Source of the DNA: Cryptomeria japonica
Lineage: Eukaryota; Streptophyta; Pinopsida; Cupressales; Cupressaceae
Direction of reading: 5' to 3'
NCBI RefSeq assembly: GCF_030272615.1
Contig: NC_081405.1
Location: 21,184,047 to 21,248,046, forward strand
DNA length: 64,000 nucleotides
The notes under the pieces were generated by a model, which made no database searches, was not told the DNA's origin, and worked only from the letters and a program-made list of their open reading frames with translations. Positions 1-10,870 of this stretch are shown here, one piece after another (position 1 is the stretch's first letter; the number at the start of each line of letters is the position of its first letter). A program made the position numbers and the translations under genes.

Positions 1-457
1 GGAGGAAGGAGGGTCCATTGTAGATCACATGAATGCATTCAACATTCTAGTTGCCCAACTGGGTTATGTCAATTCAAGATTAATGAAAAAGAAAAATTCA
101 TTCTTCTATTATGTTCTTTGTCTCAAACTCATGGGATCAGGTTGTGATGACCATTGGAAGCAAACCAATCACTTTCAAGATGGAGGATGTAGTTGCTTCA
201 TTGTTATTTAAAGATATGCAAAGAAAATCTTTTGAGATGGATAAGGAGGCCATTGTTGTTAATGGTAGAATAATGGAGAAAATAAATAAGGACAATAAGG
301 ATAAATCCAAGTCTTTAGGGAGATCTAAGTCTCTTGGTAAAAACTCCAAGGCAAAATGTTGGAGCTATAGCAAATGTGGTCATTTCAAAAAAGAGCATAG
401 GGAGGAGAAGAAAAAAAAAGGTAAAAAGGATTTCTCCAATTTTGACTTAGAAGAATC
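1..457 (+). pseudogene. Ty1/copia gag, C-terminal half, broken
   Basis: This is the nucleocapsid end of a copia gag, the RNA-packaging protein. Two reading frames carry it, so there is a frameshift near position 115. After a lysine/serine-rich stretch comes a degraded CCHC zinc knuckle at about 352..400, reading CWSYSKCGHFKKEH. The family pattern is C-x2-C-x4-H-x4-C; here the second cysteine is tyrosine and the last is histidine, so zinc binding should be lost. The acidic tail (NFDLEES) continues in frame across the LTR insertion at 458..1430 into the protease at 1431. The left end is cut by the window, so the start codon is not seen. Copia gag identity is secure from the knuckle and the in-frame protease. 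The copy is dead. Confidence 0.75.
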
Positions 458-1430
458 TGTTGGAATCCAAGAACACTGAGACAAGGGAGGGGAGGGGGGT
501 GAATCAGTGTTCTACTGGTATGATAAATTTTAACCTTATTAAAACATGCATACACCAACCGGTATACTGGTACATATAGAATTGAAAGAAGTAAAGCATC
601 CAATAAGCCAATCACATAAATGAACACCATAACACACAAAATTATATGTGGAAAACCTCAAAGAGGAAAAACCACGGTCGGATTTGTGACCCACAATATC
701 AATTCACTGGCCATATGAAGAGATATTACAAAATATAGGGGCTTGCACTTGTAGGAAGGCTTACATCCTAGAGCACACTGCTCAATCACAAAAGGAGCCT
801 CACTAACTACATATAAATCTAGACTTCAATCCAGAGAAATGATTGAACTACTAGGATAGCATCTTCTATGCTAGAATACAATTCCGATTAAGCTCTGTCT
901 GTTCCGGTCTGAAACCCTAAACCCTTTACCAAAATATCCTTTTCATAAATATCCTCACATACATGATTTCTCTGATATATTTTGCATCTCCTTCCTAATA
1001 CATATTCACATTAGATCACATCCACATCGATCCCATAATATCACATCTCACAAAATGTTCTAGTCCAACTGACCTATATACCCTACACAATTTATCATGC
1101 CTTATGTCGGCTTACAAAGATAATTATAATATAAATATACATGTCAACTAGATAACATAAATAAATGAATATAAAAAATAGTTGCCGATGTCGGATCCAA
1201 AAGATGTCGGCCTCCAATACCGTTAACCTCATTCTAAACCATGTCAGTCTGCATTGTTGGTAACCAAAGAAATCCTTCCATCCTGTCAGTGCTGGTACCG
1301 GTGTTGGTGTAGTGTTTGTGAAGTGCCTGCCGATACATAACTGAACCAAAACATGAAGCCAAAATAAGATACCATGTTGCCATCAATGGCAACATAGTGA
1401 GACCAACCAATTGAGTGTCGATTGCCAACA
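458..1430 (-). repeat. Solo LTR of a copia-type element
   Basis: A 973-bp block starting TGTTGGAATCC and ending GATTGCCAACA sits inside a copia gag-protease frame. The 5 bp before it (GAATC) and after it (AAATC) match at four of five positions, as expected of an aged target-site duplication. Removing the block restores the host reading frame. Near its left end is the hairpin GAACACTGA ... TCAGTGTTC (471..512) around a G-rich loop, also seen in the LTRs at 13138, 16127 and 59437. No internal region or second LTR is present, so this is a solo LTR left by LTR-LTR recombination. Orientation is taken from the other copies, where the G-rich end lies next to the primer-binding site of a minus-strand element. 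Confidence 0.75.
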
Positions 1431-1665
1431 AAATCCTCTCAAGATGAAGTAGATGCTTCTGTTGTTTTCTTAGGAACACATGCATTAGAAGATGTATAGT
1501 TGATAGATTCAAGTACTATTTTTCACATGATCTCACATAGAGGATGGTTTCTAGAGTGTGAAGAGTTTGATGGTGGGAAGGCATATCTGGGTGATGACTC
1601 CCACCCAAAGGTTGTTGGTCATGAAAGGATCAAGATTTGATTCCTTGATGGCAGAGTGAAGGGGA
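1431..1665 (+). pseudogene. Ty1/copia protease fragment, active site lost
   Basis: This continues the gag frame that stops at 457. It reads SQDEVDASVVFLGTHALEDV, a TAG stop, then LIDSSTIFHM and a run including FLECEEFDGGKAYLGDDS and FLDGRVKGIDSVLH. That is the plant copia aspartic protease, which cuts the gag-pol polyprotein. The catalytic motif is normally D-S-G; here it is D-S-S. The TAG falls where a tryptophan codon is usual just before the active site, and a TGA follows further on. After about 1665 the match ends, so the rest of the protease and the integrase are missing. Confidence 0.7.
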
Positions 1666-2343
1666 TTGATAGTGTCCTACATACCTTGAGATGCTCCATG
1701 ATAGTGACTTATCACTTCTTTTTATCCAAATATCTCTTCTAGAGATGAAGTATTGATGAATCATGGTTATCCTTCTCCCAAAACTTGTCCTACTCATGAG
1801 GATAGTCTGGTGAAAAAGGATGATGCCACTAGCACTTTTCTTAGTGGTCTCCATTCTAGAGAAGAAGCAATGATAAATCATGCATGTCCCCCTCCCAAAT
1901 TGGTCCTACTCATGAGGATATTTTGATGCAAGATGAAGATATCACTAGGAATGTTTCCAAAGTTATCTCTTCTAATGATGAAGCTTTAGTGAATAAAGAT
2001 ACCAATTAAGGTCTACCAACCATAATTTATATTTCCCAACCTCACAATAAACATGTTATTAATGTTAAGGTAATCCCAAACTCCCAACCACAAACTAAAC
2101 TAGTAATTTTTGTCAAAGGTATTAAAGACCCACCTAGACCTCCTAATTACTACTTAAACTATGCAAAACAACTCACTCAGAGTAGTATATTTAATCAAAA
2201 AGTGTCACAACAACCTTATTGTCATGCAATTTGTCACACATATAATACTCATAACAACAAACAATATTAAATTGTTCTTCCTACTTCTCAACCTTTTAAT
2301 CCTCCACCACCTCATCTTTCACAACATGCTGGTAAGGAGTATG
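1666..2343 (+). pseudogene. Copia pol remnant with 40-codon repeats
   Basis: No catalytic domain is visible. The stretch from 1731 contains about two and a half imperfect copies of a 115-120 bp unit (starts near 1731, 1851 and 1966). The first translates as a run containing EVLMNHGYPSPK and CPTHEDSL. The second has EAMINHACPPPK, a frameshift, then THEDILMQDED. A period close to 40 codons suggests the repeat arose in coding sequence, perhaps the variable linker between integrase and reverse transcriptase. The tail (2000..2343) reads as a proline/asparagine-rich frame with stops. Membership of the copia relic is inferred from position and strand only. Confidence 0.4.
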
Positions 2344-3242
2344 TGTTGAATATCCATAATACTGAGAGGGGAGGGGTGAATCAACATTCCCTTGAACTTA
2401 TTAAGACTTCTAACTAACCAATCACATAAAATAATTTAACTGCAGTAAAGAGAAATCAACACAAAACACATAACACCAAAATTATACATGGAAAACCCAA
2501 CATGGAAAAAATTACATAGAAATTGATCTCTCAAGTATAGTGTAATATGCAACAGGTTACATAGTACAAAGGTGGCTCACTGTCGGTGGGGCTCACTACC
2601 CAAATACAAAAAGGCTTACTGCCAGAGGATAGGCTTATAGCTAAGATACAAAAATTGAACTTCTAGAATTGCATCTATCATATGCATGAGACATAGTTTC
2701 GTTAAAGTACACAAATTCTTTTATGTCCACTATACATATACCGCCTAAACAACATTGACATTCATAGTTTACAAAAATTTCGCCTATACAGTATTTACAC
2801 ATTAGTTGTTTTTAAGACAACTCTACATATATCTTGCAAAAACTGCTAATTATATATCCGCATCAAAAGCTCTGTTAAGGTGGCTCAATCAAAGAGGGGA
2901 TGAGACTAAGATATTCACACACTACTACAAAATAGCTTCATACGATGTTGGATACAATCTTGAGTCCAAAACACCTTGTAGAATATGCTTCCTTCATATC
3001 CGGATAGGAACGGATCCAAAATTGTCTTGTAGAGCATGCCTTCAATATTTCCGGATGGGACCAGACCTAAGATGCCTTATTGGATCACAAAACTACGTAA
3101 GATAAATACCAAAACATGTGTACAAACTTTGCACATTTAATGGAGCAAAAATCAAACCAAAAACATATGTCAGAGCAAATAGCTAGACCATACCAAAACT
3201 ATGTATGCCATACCAGACTACATCAATGACAACATGCCAACA
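2344..3242 (-). repeat. 3' LTR of non-autonomous element NA-1
   Basis: An 899-bp block begins TGTTGAATATCC and ends CATGCCAACA. Its left end carries the family hallmark ACTGAGAGGGGAGGGGTGAATCA. Immediately to the right (3243) is a polypurine tract on the minus strand, which marks it as the 3' LTR of a minus-strand element whose body runs right. The 5 bp before it are GTATG; the matching copy should lie beyond this window or has been lost. A 5' LTR for this element was not found before 8034. Confidence 0.65.
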
Positions 3243-3260
3243 ATCTTCCCCTTTGTCATT
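3243..3260 (-). promoter_or_regulatory. Polypurine tract of NA-1
   Basis: Read on the minus strand, the sequence next to the LTR is AATGACAAAGGGGAAGAT followed by TGTTGGC. A purine run touching the TG of an LTR is the plus-strand DNA priming site of LTR retrotransposons. The same phrase with a longer G run occurs at 13933 (NA-2) and 54872 (Sirevirus-like element). Confidence 0.7.
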
Positions 3261-3466
3261 GATGACAACATAAGGAAATAGTGTATAGGTTTGCTAAAAA
3301 TGAAAACTAAAGTTAAAAACTAAAAACTGAAAAAGTTAGAAGAACTGCCTAAAAGTATTACATAACATTACATTGCACCGCTCCTGCTTTGACAACAACA
3401 ACAAAGGGCCAAAACCAAGAAAATAAATTTTCATAAACTCAACTCCCCTAGGGGAGAAAAATAGGG

Positions 3467-6400
3467 TTAATCGAAGAACTGCTTGATCTTTTGAGCATGT
3501 GCTATCCATGAATCTTTATGGTTGTCCCAATGTGAAATGGATTTTGTCAAAAACTCAATTTACACATACAAGGATGCATGCACCTACTCCATTTCTTGCA
3601 TTGAACCGGGGTCAGAATACTTGAACTGTTGTGCTTTGGAAAGAGAATGGTTCACGATAGATATGATTTCATTGCACATGTCTCTCAATTGACCTAAAGG
3701 AAAGAATGATCTTGTCTCTTTGCTACTGCAGCTCAAAATATTTCTTAAGAAGCTCTTCAATAGCTGATCTACTAGAGCTGGATAGATCTTGAGTTAACTG
3801 GTAATTGGCATAGGCTTGCCGGATTTTGTCTTCAATAATGTTGATTTTGTCTTTAATACTTTTTGTAGCGGCTGGCCATTGAAGACTGTATAAGAAGAGT
3901 GTATTCTCATTTGATAGACATGATTGACCATGAGAGATAAGTTTGGAGAGTTGTTGACATTCAATCTCTCATTCACCTTTAAGTTCATGTAGCAATTTCT
4001 CTGTCTTCCTATCTTCCTTTTTCATATTTTTCTTTCTTTTTTTTTGAGTGATTTTTCAAAGAATTTATCAACACTTTAAATTTATCAGCACTAGGGGGGA
4101 AAATTGATCTAATTCACATTCAAACATAGCAACATGAAGTGTAGTAAGTAATTCTTTAATAATTTTATCTTTCTTTTGTGACTCACCTACAAAGTCATGT
4201 CTCGCAGAAGATAGAAAAGCTTCTCCAATCTGATTTTTTTTTTACGAAATCAGTCTTAGCAAATTCAACTATCAATTTAGAAGAAGTTATGGGTTGGAAG
4301 TTTAAAGGTGAAGTGAACAAACTCTTCCACAATTCATCAATTATACTGGAACTAGTACCAATATTAGTCACAACCTCAGTTACATCTTCACTTGATACAT
4401 TGTTTTGATTCTCTATCTTTTCCTCTGTTGCTACCTTTGGTTCAAATTCACTTCTTTCTTGTTCTATTGTCACCTATCCTTCTTGATCTTTGTCACTTGA
4501 GCTTTACATTTCTTTTTCTTTTCCGAAATTAGTGTTTACCAGAGGATCAATAAAAGCTTCAGGTACACTCATTACATGATTTTTGATAGGCATCTCATTT
4601 TCGAGATCAATATACACATCCTCAGACACACTAATAAGGGTGCTGGAATCAACAACTGGTAACATTCCACAATTTTTAGCTATAGTCATTATCTTTTCAA
4701 TGCTTTCTTATTTTTTTCTTTTGCCTCTTGTTCTCCTAGCATGAGACTGCCCAAAATTTTCTTTGTCCTTAATTTTGTCTTACAAACTTCTATAAGACTC
4801 ACTTTGTTTTCTTCTAAAAGAATGAAACCAACAATATCAAAAGCATGATACTTAATGACTTGTTCTTCTTCTCTTGCAACTTGTCTAATTCTAATTAATT
4901 CTTTTCACAATTCATCTGAAATATCTTTCTAAATTCTTCTGCAACTACATCTAACTTAATACAATGCAATATAAAATATTTTACTATACTATTTTTATCT
5001 TCATTACTAGCCTCATTCTAGAGATCATCTACCTCTTCTAGGCTTTCTCCTTATGCAATTGACTCGAATAGGCTATCCGCATCAAGGGGTTTCTTGGATT
5101 TGTTGACTTTAGACTTCTGGACGTGTATCCATTATTTCTCTAGTTCTTCTTCCTTTGATTCAATTTCTATGGTTTTCCTTTTTGCATCTTTCTGCTTCTT
5201 TTCTTGAGTGAACCGACCTTCAGATTATTTTCTTTGGTAGAGGTTCAAGATGAGCTAGCTAGTCTTTCAGAGTTCCTAAACTCTGTAATCTCCTATGTAG
5301 TTACATTTTCTTTTTCCATTTGTTCCTGAATGACTTTCTTCACATTCTTTTCACGGGTTTTCTTGGTATGTTCCATGTGGATTTTCAAAGACTTCTCAAT
5401 TACTGTTACAAACCTTTCTCGTGTGTCATCCACAGGGATCTTCAACAAAATTTGAGTTGTACCTTCTATCATGTCATCAGTAAACTCATATCCGAATGGA
5501 GGAATTCAAATTTTGCTTGGGACAATAGTCTCCATGAAGCATTTGTTGGATGTGAACATGAAGGTGATATCTTCTTTGTATTTCTCAACAATTTCCTTGG
5601 GAATCCTTTGTCTCCTCTGCATGTTGAGTTGAAAGAGAGAGAAATAGGAGGTGAACATGTCTTCCCTTGCCACATTGTTAGGAAATCTCTTGAGTTGTTT
5701 CGCAATCTAATGAGCTACTGGTATGTTTGGTGACCAAAGCACTCTTCCTTGACCAGGAATTTCTTGTAGAAAGTAAAACAAAATACATAGTGCTAGGGCT
5801 CCATACTTGAAAGGGTGTTTATTCTTTCTGTACAACACAAAGTTATCCAAGAATTAATGTTTCAAAATCTCACAAATATCAAAGTCCTTGTTTAACTCAA
5901 CTATCTCATAAGCCATGTTTACCACTGTGGCAAAAATGGAATAACCCTGGTTGGTAAAGTAGAGTTTGTTTCCTATCATCATTGACATATACTTTATAGA
6001 CTTATTTTTAACAAAAGTGATGGACATGGAACACCCATCATAGGTTACCCCTGTTAGGCTCACTACATCCTTGTTCTTTGCCCATTTCAGAGCATGAATT
6101 TCCCTAGAATTACTCAAACTAGTAATAACCGTCATTACTTCCTTAGTGATATGGCAGGTCTGATCTAACCATAAGAAATTATCGTGGAATCTACTCATTG
6201 CAATTCTTACCCATTTATCATCATAGTAGAAATTGGGAAAATCATGCCAAGTATTCAATTTCTTTTGAACTAGGGTTTTGAATTCAGGTTTGACCTCAAG
6301 ATTGTCTCCAATCAACTCGTCTGTCCATAGATTCAATAGTTTCCCATGGTGAATAAATTCATCAAGCTTCACATGGATATATGCCCGAATATGTTCAACC

Positions 6401-6549
6401 AACACAACTCCAACATGTATACTGGAAAATGCATGAGCTAGATCAGTCTCTGTCGTCTTGTAACGAGTTTTCTCAAATACTAGGCGAGGCTCAGTCACGA
6501 TGTCAACAACTATGAGAGTAGCCATGGAAGCAAGTTCAATGGATTGCAA
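3467..6549 (-). pseudogene. NA-1 large ORF, unknown non-gag/pol protein
   Basis: The clearest part is 231 residues from an ATG at 6549 (start MQSIELASMATLIVVD), a globular segment containing FEKTRYKTTETDLAHAFSSI and KPEFKTLVQKKLNTWHDF. Beyond its stop at 5854 the same kind of protein goes on in other frames: a lysine/glutamate-rich part (about 5280..5730), acidic segments (4195..4689) and a coiled-coil-like part with KDKINIIEDKIRQAYANYQL near 3800. It finishes as HWDNHKDSWIAHAQKIKQFF with TAA at 3467. The whole would exceed 900 residues. I see no zinc knuckle, protease, RT or integrase. It lies between a polypurine tract/3' LTR and a short leader, so I read it as the payload ORF of a non-autonomous LTR element. 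From memory it resembles hypothetical proteins in conifers. A captured host gene is possible. Confidence 0.6.
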
Positions 6550-6635
6550 CTTAGATAGATTCTATAGGAAACCCTAATTGCCTTAATTGCCTTTGACACT
6601 TATATTGCTCTTCGATTTTTGATGAGATAAAAATT

Positions 6636-6869
6636 TGTCAAAAATCCCCTTTTTATCAGAGAATATCATTGATTGACTCTTCAATACCGAATACAATGTT
6701 TATATAGCTATAAATTAGCTATAAATGAGGAAATCATGAGTTCCATATGAAACTAACTAATAATAAATACTAACTAATATTAAATAACAACCTATAACAA
6801 ATTAATAGCAAATAAACAAATAAATAGTTCAAAAAAACCACATGTAAGGAAATGATAGAATATCCAACA
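6636..6869 (-). repeat. Putative short copia 3' LTR
   Basis: A 234-bp block begins TGTCAAAAATCCCC and ends ATAGAATATCCAACA. To its right the minus strand reads AAGAAGGGAA, a polypurine tract, and then copia pol on the minus strand, which is what a 3' LTR of a minus-strand copia element should look like. The outer end at 6636 is chosen from the TG dinucleotide and from where the NA-1 leader seems to stop; no second LTR is available to confirm it. Confidence 0.45.
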
Positions 6870-6884
6870 TTCCCTTCTTATTAC

Positions 6885-8033
6885 ATCATTTTCTTAAAGT
6901 ACTAATAATAGAATCTTGAAATGTTTCAAATTTCACACGTGCAGGAGGCTTGGTGAAGATATCAACACGTTGTTCCTATGTGGAGCAGAATTGAAGTTGA
7001 ATGTTGTTTTGTTGAACATGTTCTTGAATAAAGTGACAATAAACTTCAATATGCTTGGTTCATTCATGAAACACTGGATTGTGAACAAGCTTGAGAACAC
7101 TGTGATTGTTGCAATAGAGAAATGTAGGCTAATTTTAAGGGACCCCCGATCCTTCTAATATGTGACGTAGCCAAACTGCTTCACAAACTACTACACTTGC
7201 TACATGATATTTTCCTTCTATTGAGGAATGAGCAACTGTGGCTTGATTCTTACTTCCCCAAGAAATAAGACAAGAACCCAAGAAGAAAATAGATCTAGAT
7301 GTGGATTTCCTATCATAAATTGAACCTACATAATTAACATCTGTATACCGTATCAAGGAAAATTAGTTACTCCTTTTATATTGCAAACCACGATCCATTG
7401 TACTATGTATATACCTTAAGACCCTTTTTGTTGCTAGCCAATGAGATGTCTTTAATTATTGCATGAATCATGAAATATAATTAACAACAAAACTAATATC
7501 TGGTCTAGTATATGTCAGGTAAATAAAACCTCCAACCATTTGATGGTAAAGAGTTGCATTCACCTAAGGAGATTGATTAGAGGTAGATAACTACAAAACT
7601 GATTCTATAGGTGTAGACATTGGTTTGGAATCCATCATTCTAATTTTTTCAAGCAATGTCTTGGCATATTTTCTCCATGACACAAAGATATGGTGATCTA
7701 TTTACCATACCTCTAACCCAAGATAATAGTACAATAGTTTGAGATCTTTCATATCAAAGGCCTTCTTGAGATCATTCTTGTTGACTCAATCATTTCTTCT
7801 GAGTTGTCTGTGATAACCAAGTCATCAACATATACATTAATGATCACAATGTCCCCCCTTGATCCTTTAGGTAGATATTTGGATCATATGGATGCCTAGT
7901 GAAACCATGTTTTAACAAATTCTCATCAATTTTAGTATACCAGGCTCTAGGGGCCTATTTGAGACCATATAGGGACTTGATTAGCCTATGCAACTTTTCT
8001 TCTTTACCAGGTGAAACATATCCCTTTGGTTTG
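6885..8033 (-). pseudogene. Ty1/copia RT and RNase H, broken
   Basis: Read right to left, the minus strand gives the end of a copia reverse transcriptase (KPKGYVSPGKEEKLHRLIKS, then LYGLK and APRAWYTKIDENLLKHGF, near 7900..8033), a TRPDI-type segment near 7510, and the RNase H at 7135..7356 (YTDVNYVGSIYDRKSTSRS, then NQATVAHSSIEGKYHVAS). It ends with HNPVFHE ... TKHIEVYCHF and VDIFTKPPARVKFE at about 6930..7110. There are several frameshifts and stops, and the RT palm motif is not readable. It is cut at 8033 by the Ogre-like element; the remainder is not in the window. Confidence 0.75.
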
Positions 8034-9430
8034 TGTTATGCCTTGCATATCTTGCCCCATCATTTTCTTTGTATTGAAAATGTGGGTCCCCCCTTTGTGT
8101 TTTCCTTTTCATTTTTGTTTTTTTTGTTTTTCTCCTTTAGGATTTCGGGTTCCTAGAATCTCAAAGTGTTTCTTTTTGTTTTACTTTAGGATTTTAAAGG
8201 TCCAAAACCTTGAATCTTGTTCTTTCTTTTCTATTGTTTTTCAGAACTCTAGGTTCCCGAAGTTATGAGGCTTTGTTTTTCTTTTGTTCTGTTGTCTGAC
8301 TTTAGGATCTCAGGTTTCTGGAATCCTCTGAGTCTTGTTTTTTCTATTTGTCAAACTTTGGAATCCCATTATCTTGAAGTCCACCTGTTTGTTTTTGGTT
8401 TGAGCCCTGGGATCTCATGTTCCCAAAATCTTGGGTTGTCTTTGTTTTGTACATCATTTCGAAACTCCGGAAACCCAGAGTCTCGAAGTGGTACTCTATG
8501 TGTCTTTCAGGAGTCTTGGTATCCCGGAACCCTAGAATCCCAAGAATCTCTGTGTCTTGTCATTTGACTTCAGAGTTTTGGAGTCCCGAAACCCATAAGT
8601 CATTTTGCATTAAGGGTTGTACGATTGCTTGAGCGGAGGGGTATAAATAGTGTCAGATGAGTCATTTCGGCTCATTTGTGCACTCAATTATTTTGGATAT
8701 CCCTTCTCTCCTTCGGCGATGCTTTCTCCTATAGTGCACATGTTTTCTCCATCAGTCCTTTTTCAGGTTGGCCCCTTTTTTCATCTTTTTTCTTGTTTTC
8801 TTTTTGTTTCATGTGTTTCCTACTTTTGTAGTTTAGGGTTTAGAGTAGATTTCATGTTTCTAATAAAAGGTCGATGTTTTGTCAATCCTTAGGTTTTAGT
8901 GGCCTTGTTTCACTATTTTGGGATCTCGGATCTCTGAGAACATGAGACTCCCTTTTGGACCACTTCGGAACTCCGGGTTCCCAAAGTTCTGAAACATCCT
9001 CTCCTTCGAATTTGAAATCTTTAGAGATTTCGAAACCCTAGAATCTCAGATTACCAGAATCCCATGTGCCACTTTTAAAACTTTTTTGGGATCCCAGAAC
9101 CTCGGAATCCGAGAGACTATCTAAAGAAACTGTTTTAAGAACCTCGGAACCCTGGAGTCCCGAAACCCTTGTCTTTTGAAGTTTTTCTTCACCCTCGAAA
9201 CCTTGAAGTTTTGAAGTGAATCCTCATTTTTCCTTTACCATTTTGGGTTTTTGAAACCCTAAAACTCTATAACATGCCTTTTTTCCTGCGCTTCAAACTT
9301 CAGAATCCTAGAACCCCAGGATTTCAAAATCACCTATAATAGGCTTTCCTTAGACCTTGAAACCTCGGAGTTCTAGAGTCTCTTATACTTTGTTAAATAT
9401 CATAAAAATGATTATATCTTTTTTTACAGG
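8034..9430 (+). repeat. Ogre-like terminal repeat, copy 1
   Basis: About 1.4 kb is shared, with clear divergence, with 37718..39075. Both begin TGTTATGCCTTGCATATC and both have TATAAATAG about 0.6 kb in. Copia coding sequence stops exactly at its left edge, which supports a real insertion boundary. Much of the block is built from short degenerate phrases such as GGAATCCCGAAACC and CTCGGAACCCTGGAG. The right edge is not defined: homology between the copies runs on through the ORF1 start. No long ORF is credible inside it. Confidence 0.6.
8642..8650 (+). promoter_or_regulatory. TATA box in Ogre-like terminal repeat
   Basis: TATAAATAG after a G-rich GAGGGG stretch, conserved in the second copy at 38300. 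It lies about 0.8 kb upstream of the ORF1 start codon, and AATAAAAGG follows about 220 bp downstream, a spacing that fits U3 promoter and R-region polyadenylation signals of an LTR. Confidence 0.6.
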
Positions 9431-9443
9431 TTAAAGAAAGATA

Positions 9444-9575
9444 ATGGAAACTTAAACATCAACTCGAAAGAAGACCCAAGAAGAGATAAAGTTGGAGAAA
9501 AACCATCCCACAATGAAGTACCAATACTAGGGTCAAACCTTGGTGTCTAAACTTGATAATGAGATATAATGGGTG
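9444..9575 (+). pseudogene. Ogre-like ORF1, N-terminal piece (copy 1)
   Basis: The ATG at 9444 gives M-E-T then TAA, then TSTRKKTQEEIKLEK and a lysine-rich run to LVSKLDNEI. The intact equivalent at 39091 reads MEPSTSARKKTREEIKLEK, so the TAA is a lesion. The frame is cut at 9581 by a gypsy insertion and resumes at 24053. Just upstream of the ATG is a pyrimidine run ending in TTTTTACAG (9421..9429), which resembles a 3' splice site; copy 2 keeps it as GTTGTAG. This could mean a spliced leader, but no donor was established. Confidence 0.6.
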
Positions 9576-9580
9576 ACCGA

Positions 9581-10856
9581 TGTTCAACCCAACAATAATA
9601 ATAATAACTGTAGTTGAAGTCTCAACCCGAAGTTTGGACATTCATTTGGTAAAGTCACTATTTCCATAGCTAGTGTTCATTTGATTGTCAACCCAGGGAT
9701 GTAAAACTTGAAATGGGTATGCACTATATATGCACTAAGTTCCTGCGACAGCTATTGTGCATTACTGAAACAACTAACATTATGTAGAAAAGATAAGCAA
9801 TAATTGAAACTATAGAAAGGCTACAGGAAAACTTCTGCATAAATTCATAAAAGCAATATTGGGTAAATTCAATGCTGATAAACAAAAATTACTCTGTTTT
9901 GGTTTGGCTGCAGGAATAGTTAGTGGATCTGTTTCTAGTGGCTGCAGGAATAGTCAATGCAAGAATGTCTATTGTAGCTAAGGAAAGAAAACTAACCTGA
10001 ACAAATGCACAGGAACACTCACCAAGTGGGCCCCCTTGGATGAGTGATACCAGGCTTCCCAAAAACAACTCTAAAAGCTCAGAATAACATATTTTTATTC
10101 ATCATTCTTTGGAAGTCATTACATGATTCAATATGAAAAGAAACTCAAAAATACCTATGAAAAATCTTCTTCTCTATTTTTCCTTCTCTTTCTATCTAAC
10201 CTCTGAGAAGATAAAGAGCTTATTATTAAAAAGAAATCACCTACAACAAACAACACAAATCACGCCGAAAAGAAGAGGCAGATAATTGACCGAGAAAGGA
10301 GATAGCTAGAGTTATGCTATAGGAAATGTGGATCAAACCGAACCACTGTCATAACATACTGTGGTGGTATTTACAACTTCAATGTATACCTAAGTTAGAC
10401 ATTGGTAGTATCGCTTGATTGCTCCTCTTATGTCATTCCTTACGCTTCTCAGCTTTTCTGCTGTTTGATCTTTAGTCATCTTCTTGAGTATCCTTTCCTT
10501 CAACTGGCGTGATAGGCGAACATCCATCACAACATCATTTATTCCCTGCACTACAAAATAAATAACATACAAGAACATACATACACATTTTATTTAATTA
10601 AGACATCTATTATTTCACAGATGATATTGCCCTAAACAATCTGCATGGCAACATGAATAAATCACATGGCTACAATAATAAATGGTATGGCTACAGGAAT
10701 AAACTGGTAAAGATAAAACATGATTTAATAGGTTCAGGCTAACATATGGAATACATATAGTAAACTTCCAATACATCAGTACTACTATGCAAATCAAAAG
10801 ATGACAAAAGCTCAAGAGTTCTGAGGATAGAAATATGACAATATCTCAACTCATCA
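9581..10856 (-). repeat. 3' LTR of Athila/Tat-like element
   Basis: 1276 bp from TGTTCAACCCAACAATAATA to CTCAACTCATCA, matching 23127..24047 along nearly all of that copy. Positions of about 9886 to 10245 have no counterpart in the right LTR. The polypurine tract touches its inner edge. Confidence 0.9.
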
Positions 10857-10870
10857 TGCCCCCCAACTTT
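10857..10870 (-). promoter_or_regulatory. Polypurine tract of Athila/Tat-like element
   Basis: On the minus strand the sequence next to the 3' LTR reads AAAGTTGGGGGGCA then TGATGAG. The stop of the extra ORF (10869) almost touches it. Confidence 0.65.

Noticed and set aside
5854-6549. 231-residue ORF considered as a single-exon host gene
   Set aside because: Coding similarity continues beyond its stop in other frames for 2.4 kb up to a polypurine tract and LTR, so it is better read as the start of the NA-1 element ORF. A captured host gene is not fully excluded.
8011-8632. Chain of + strand ORFs rich in phenylalanine and serine in the terminal repeat
   Set aside because: They arise from T-rich repeat phrases, overlap in different frames, and are not preserved in the second copy of the repeat.
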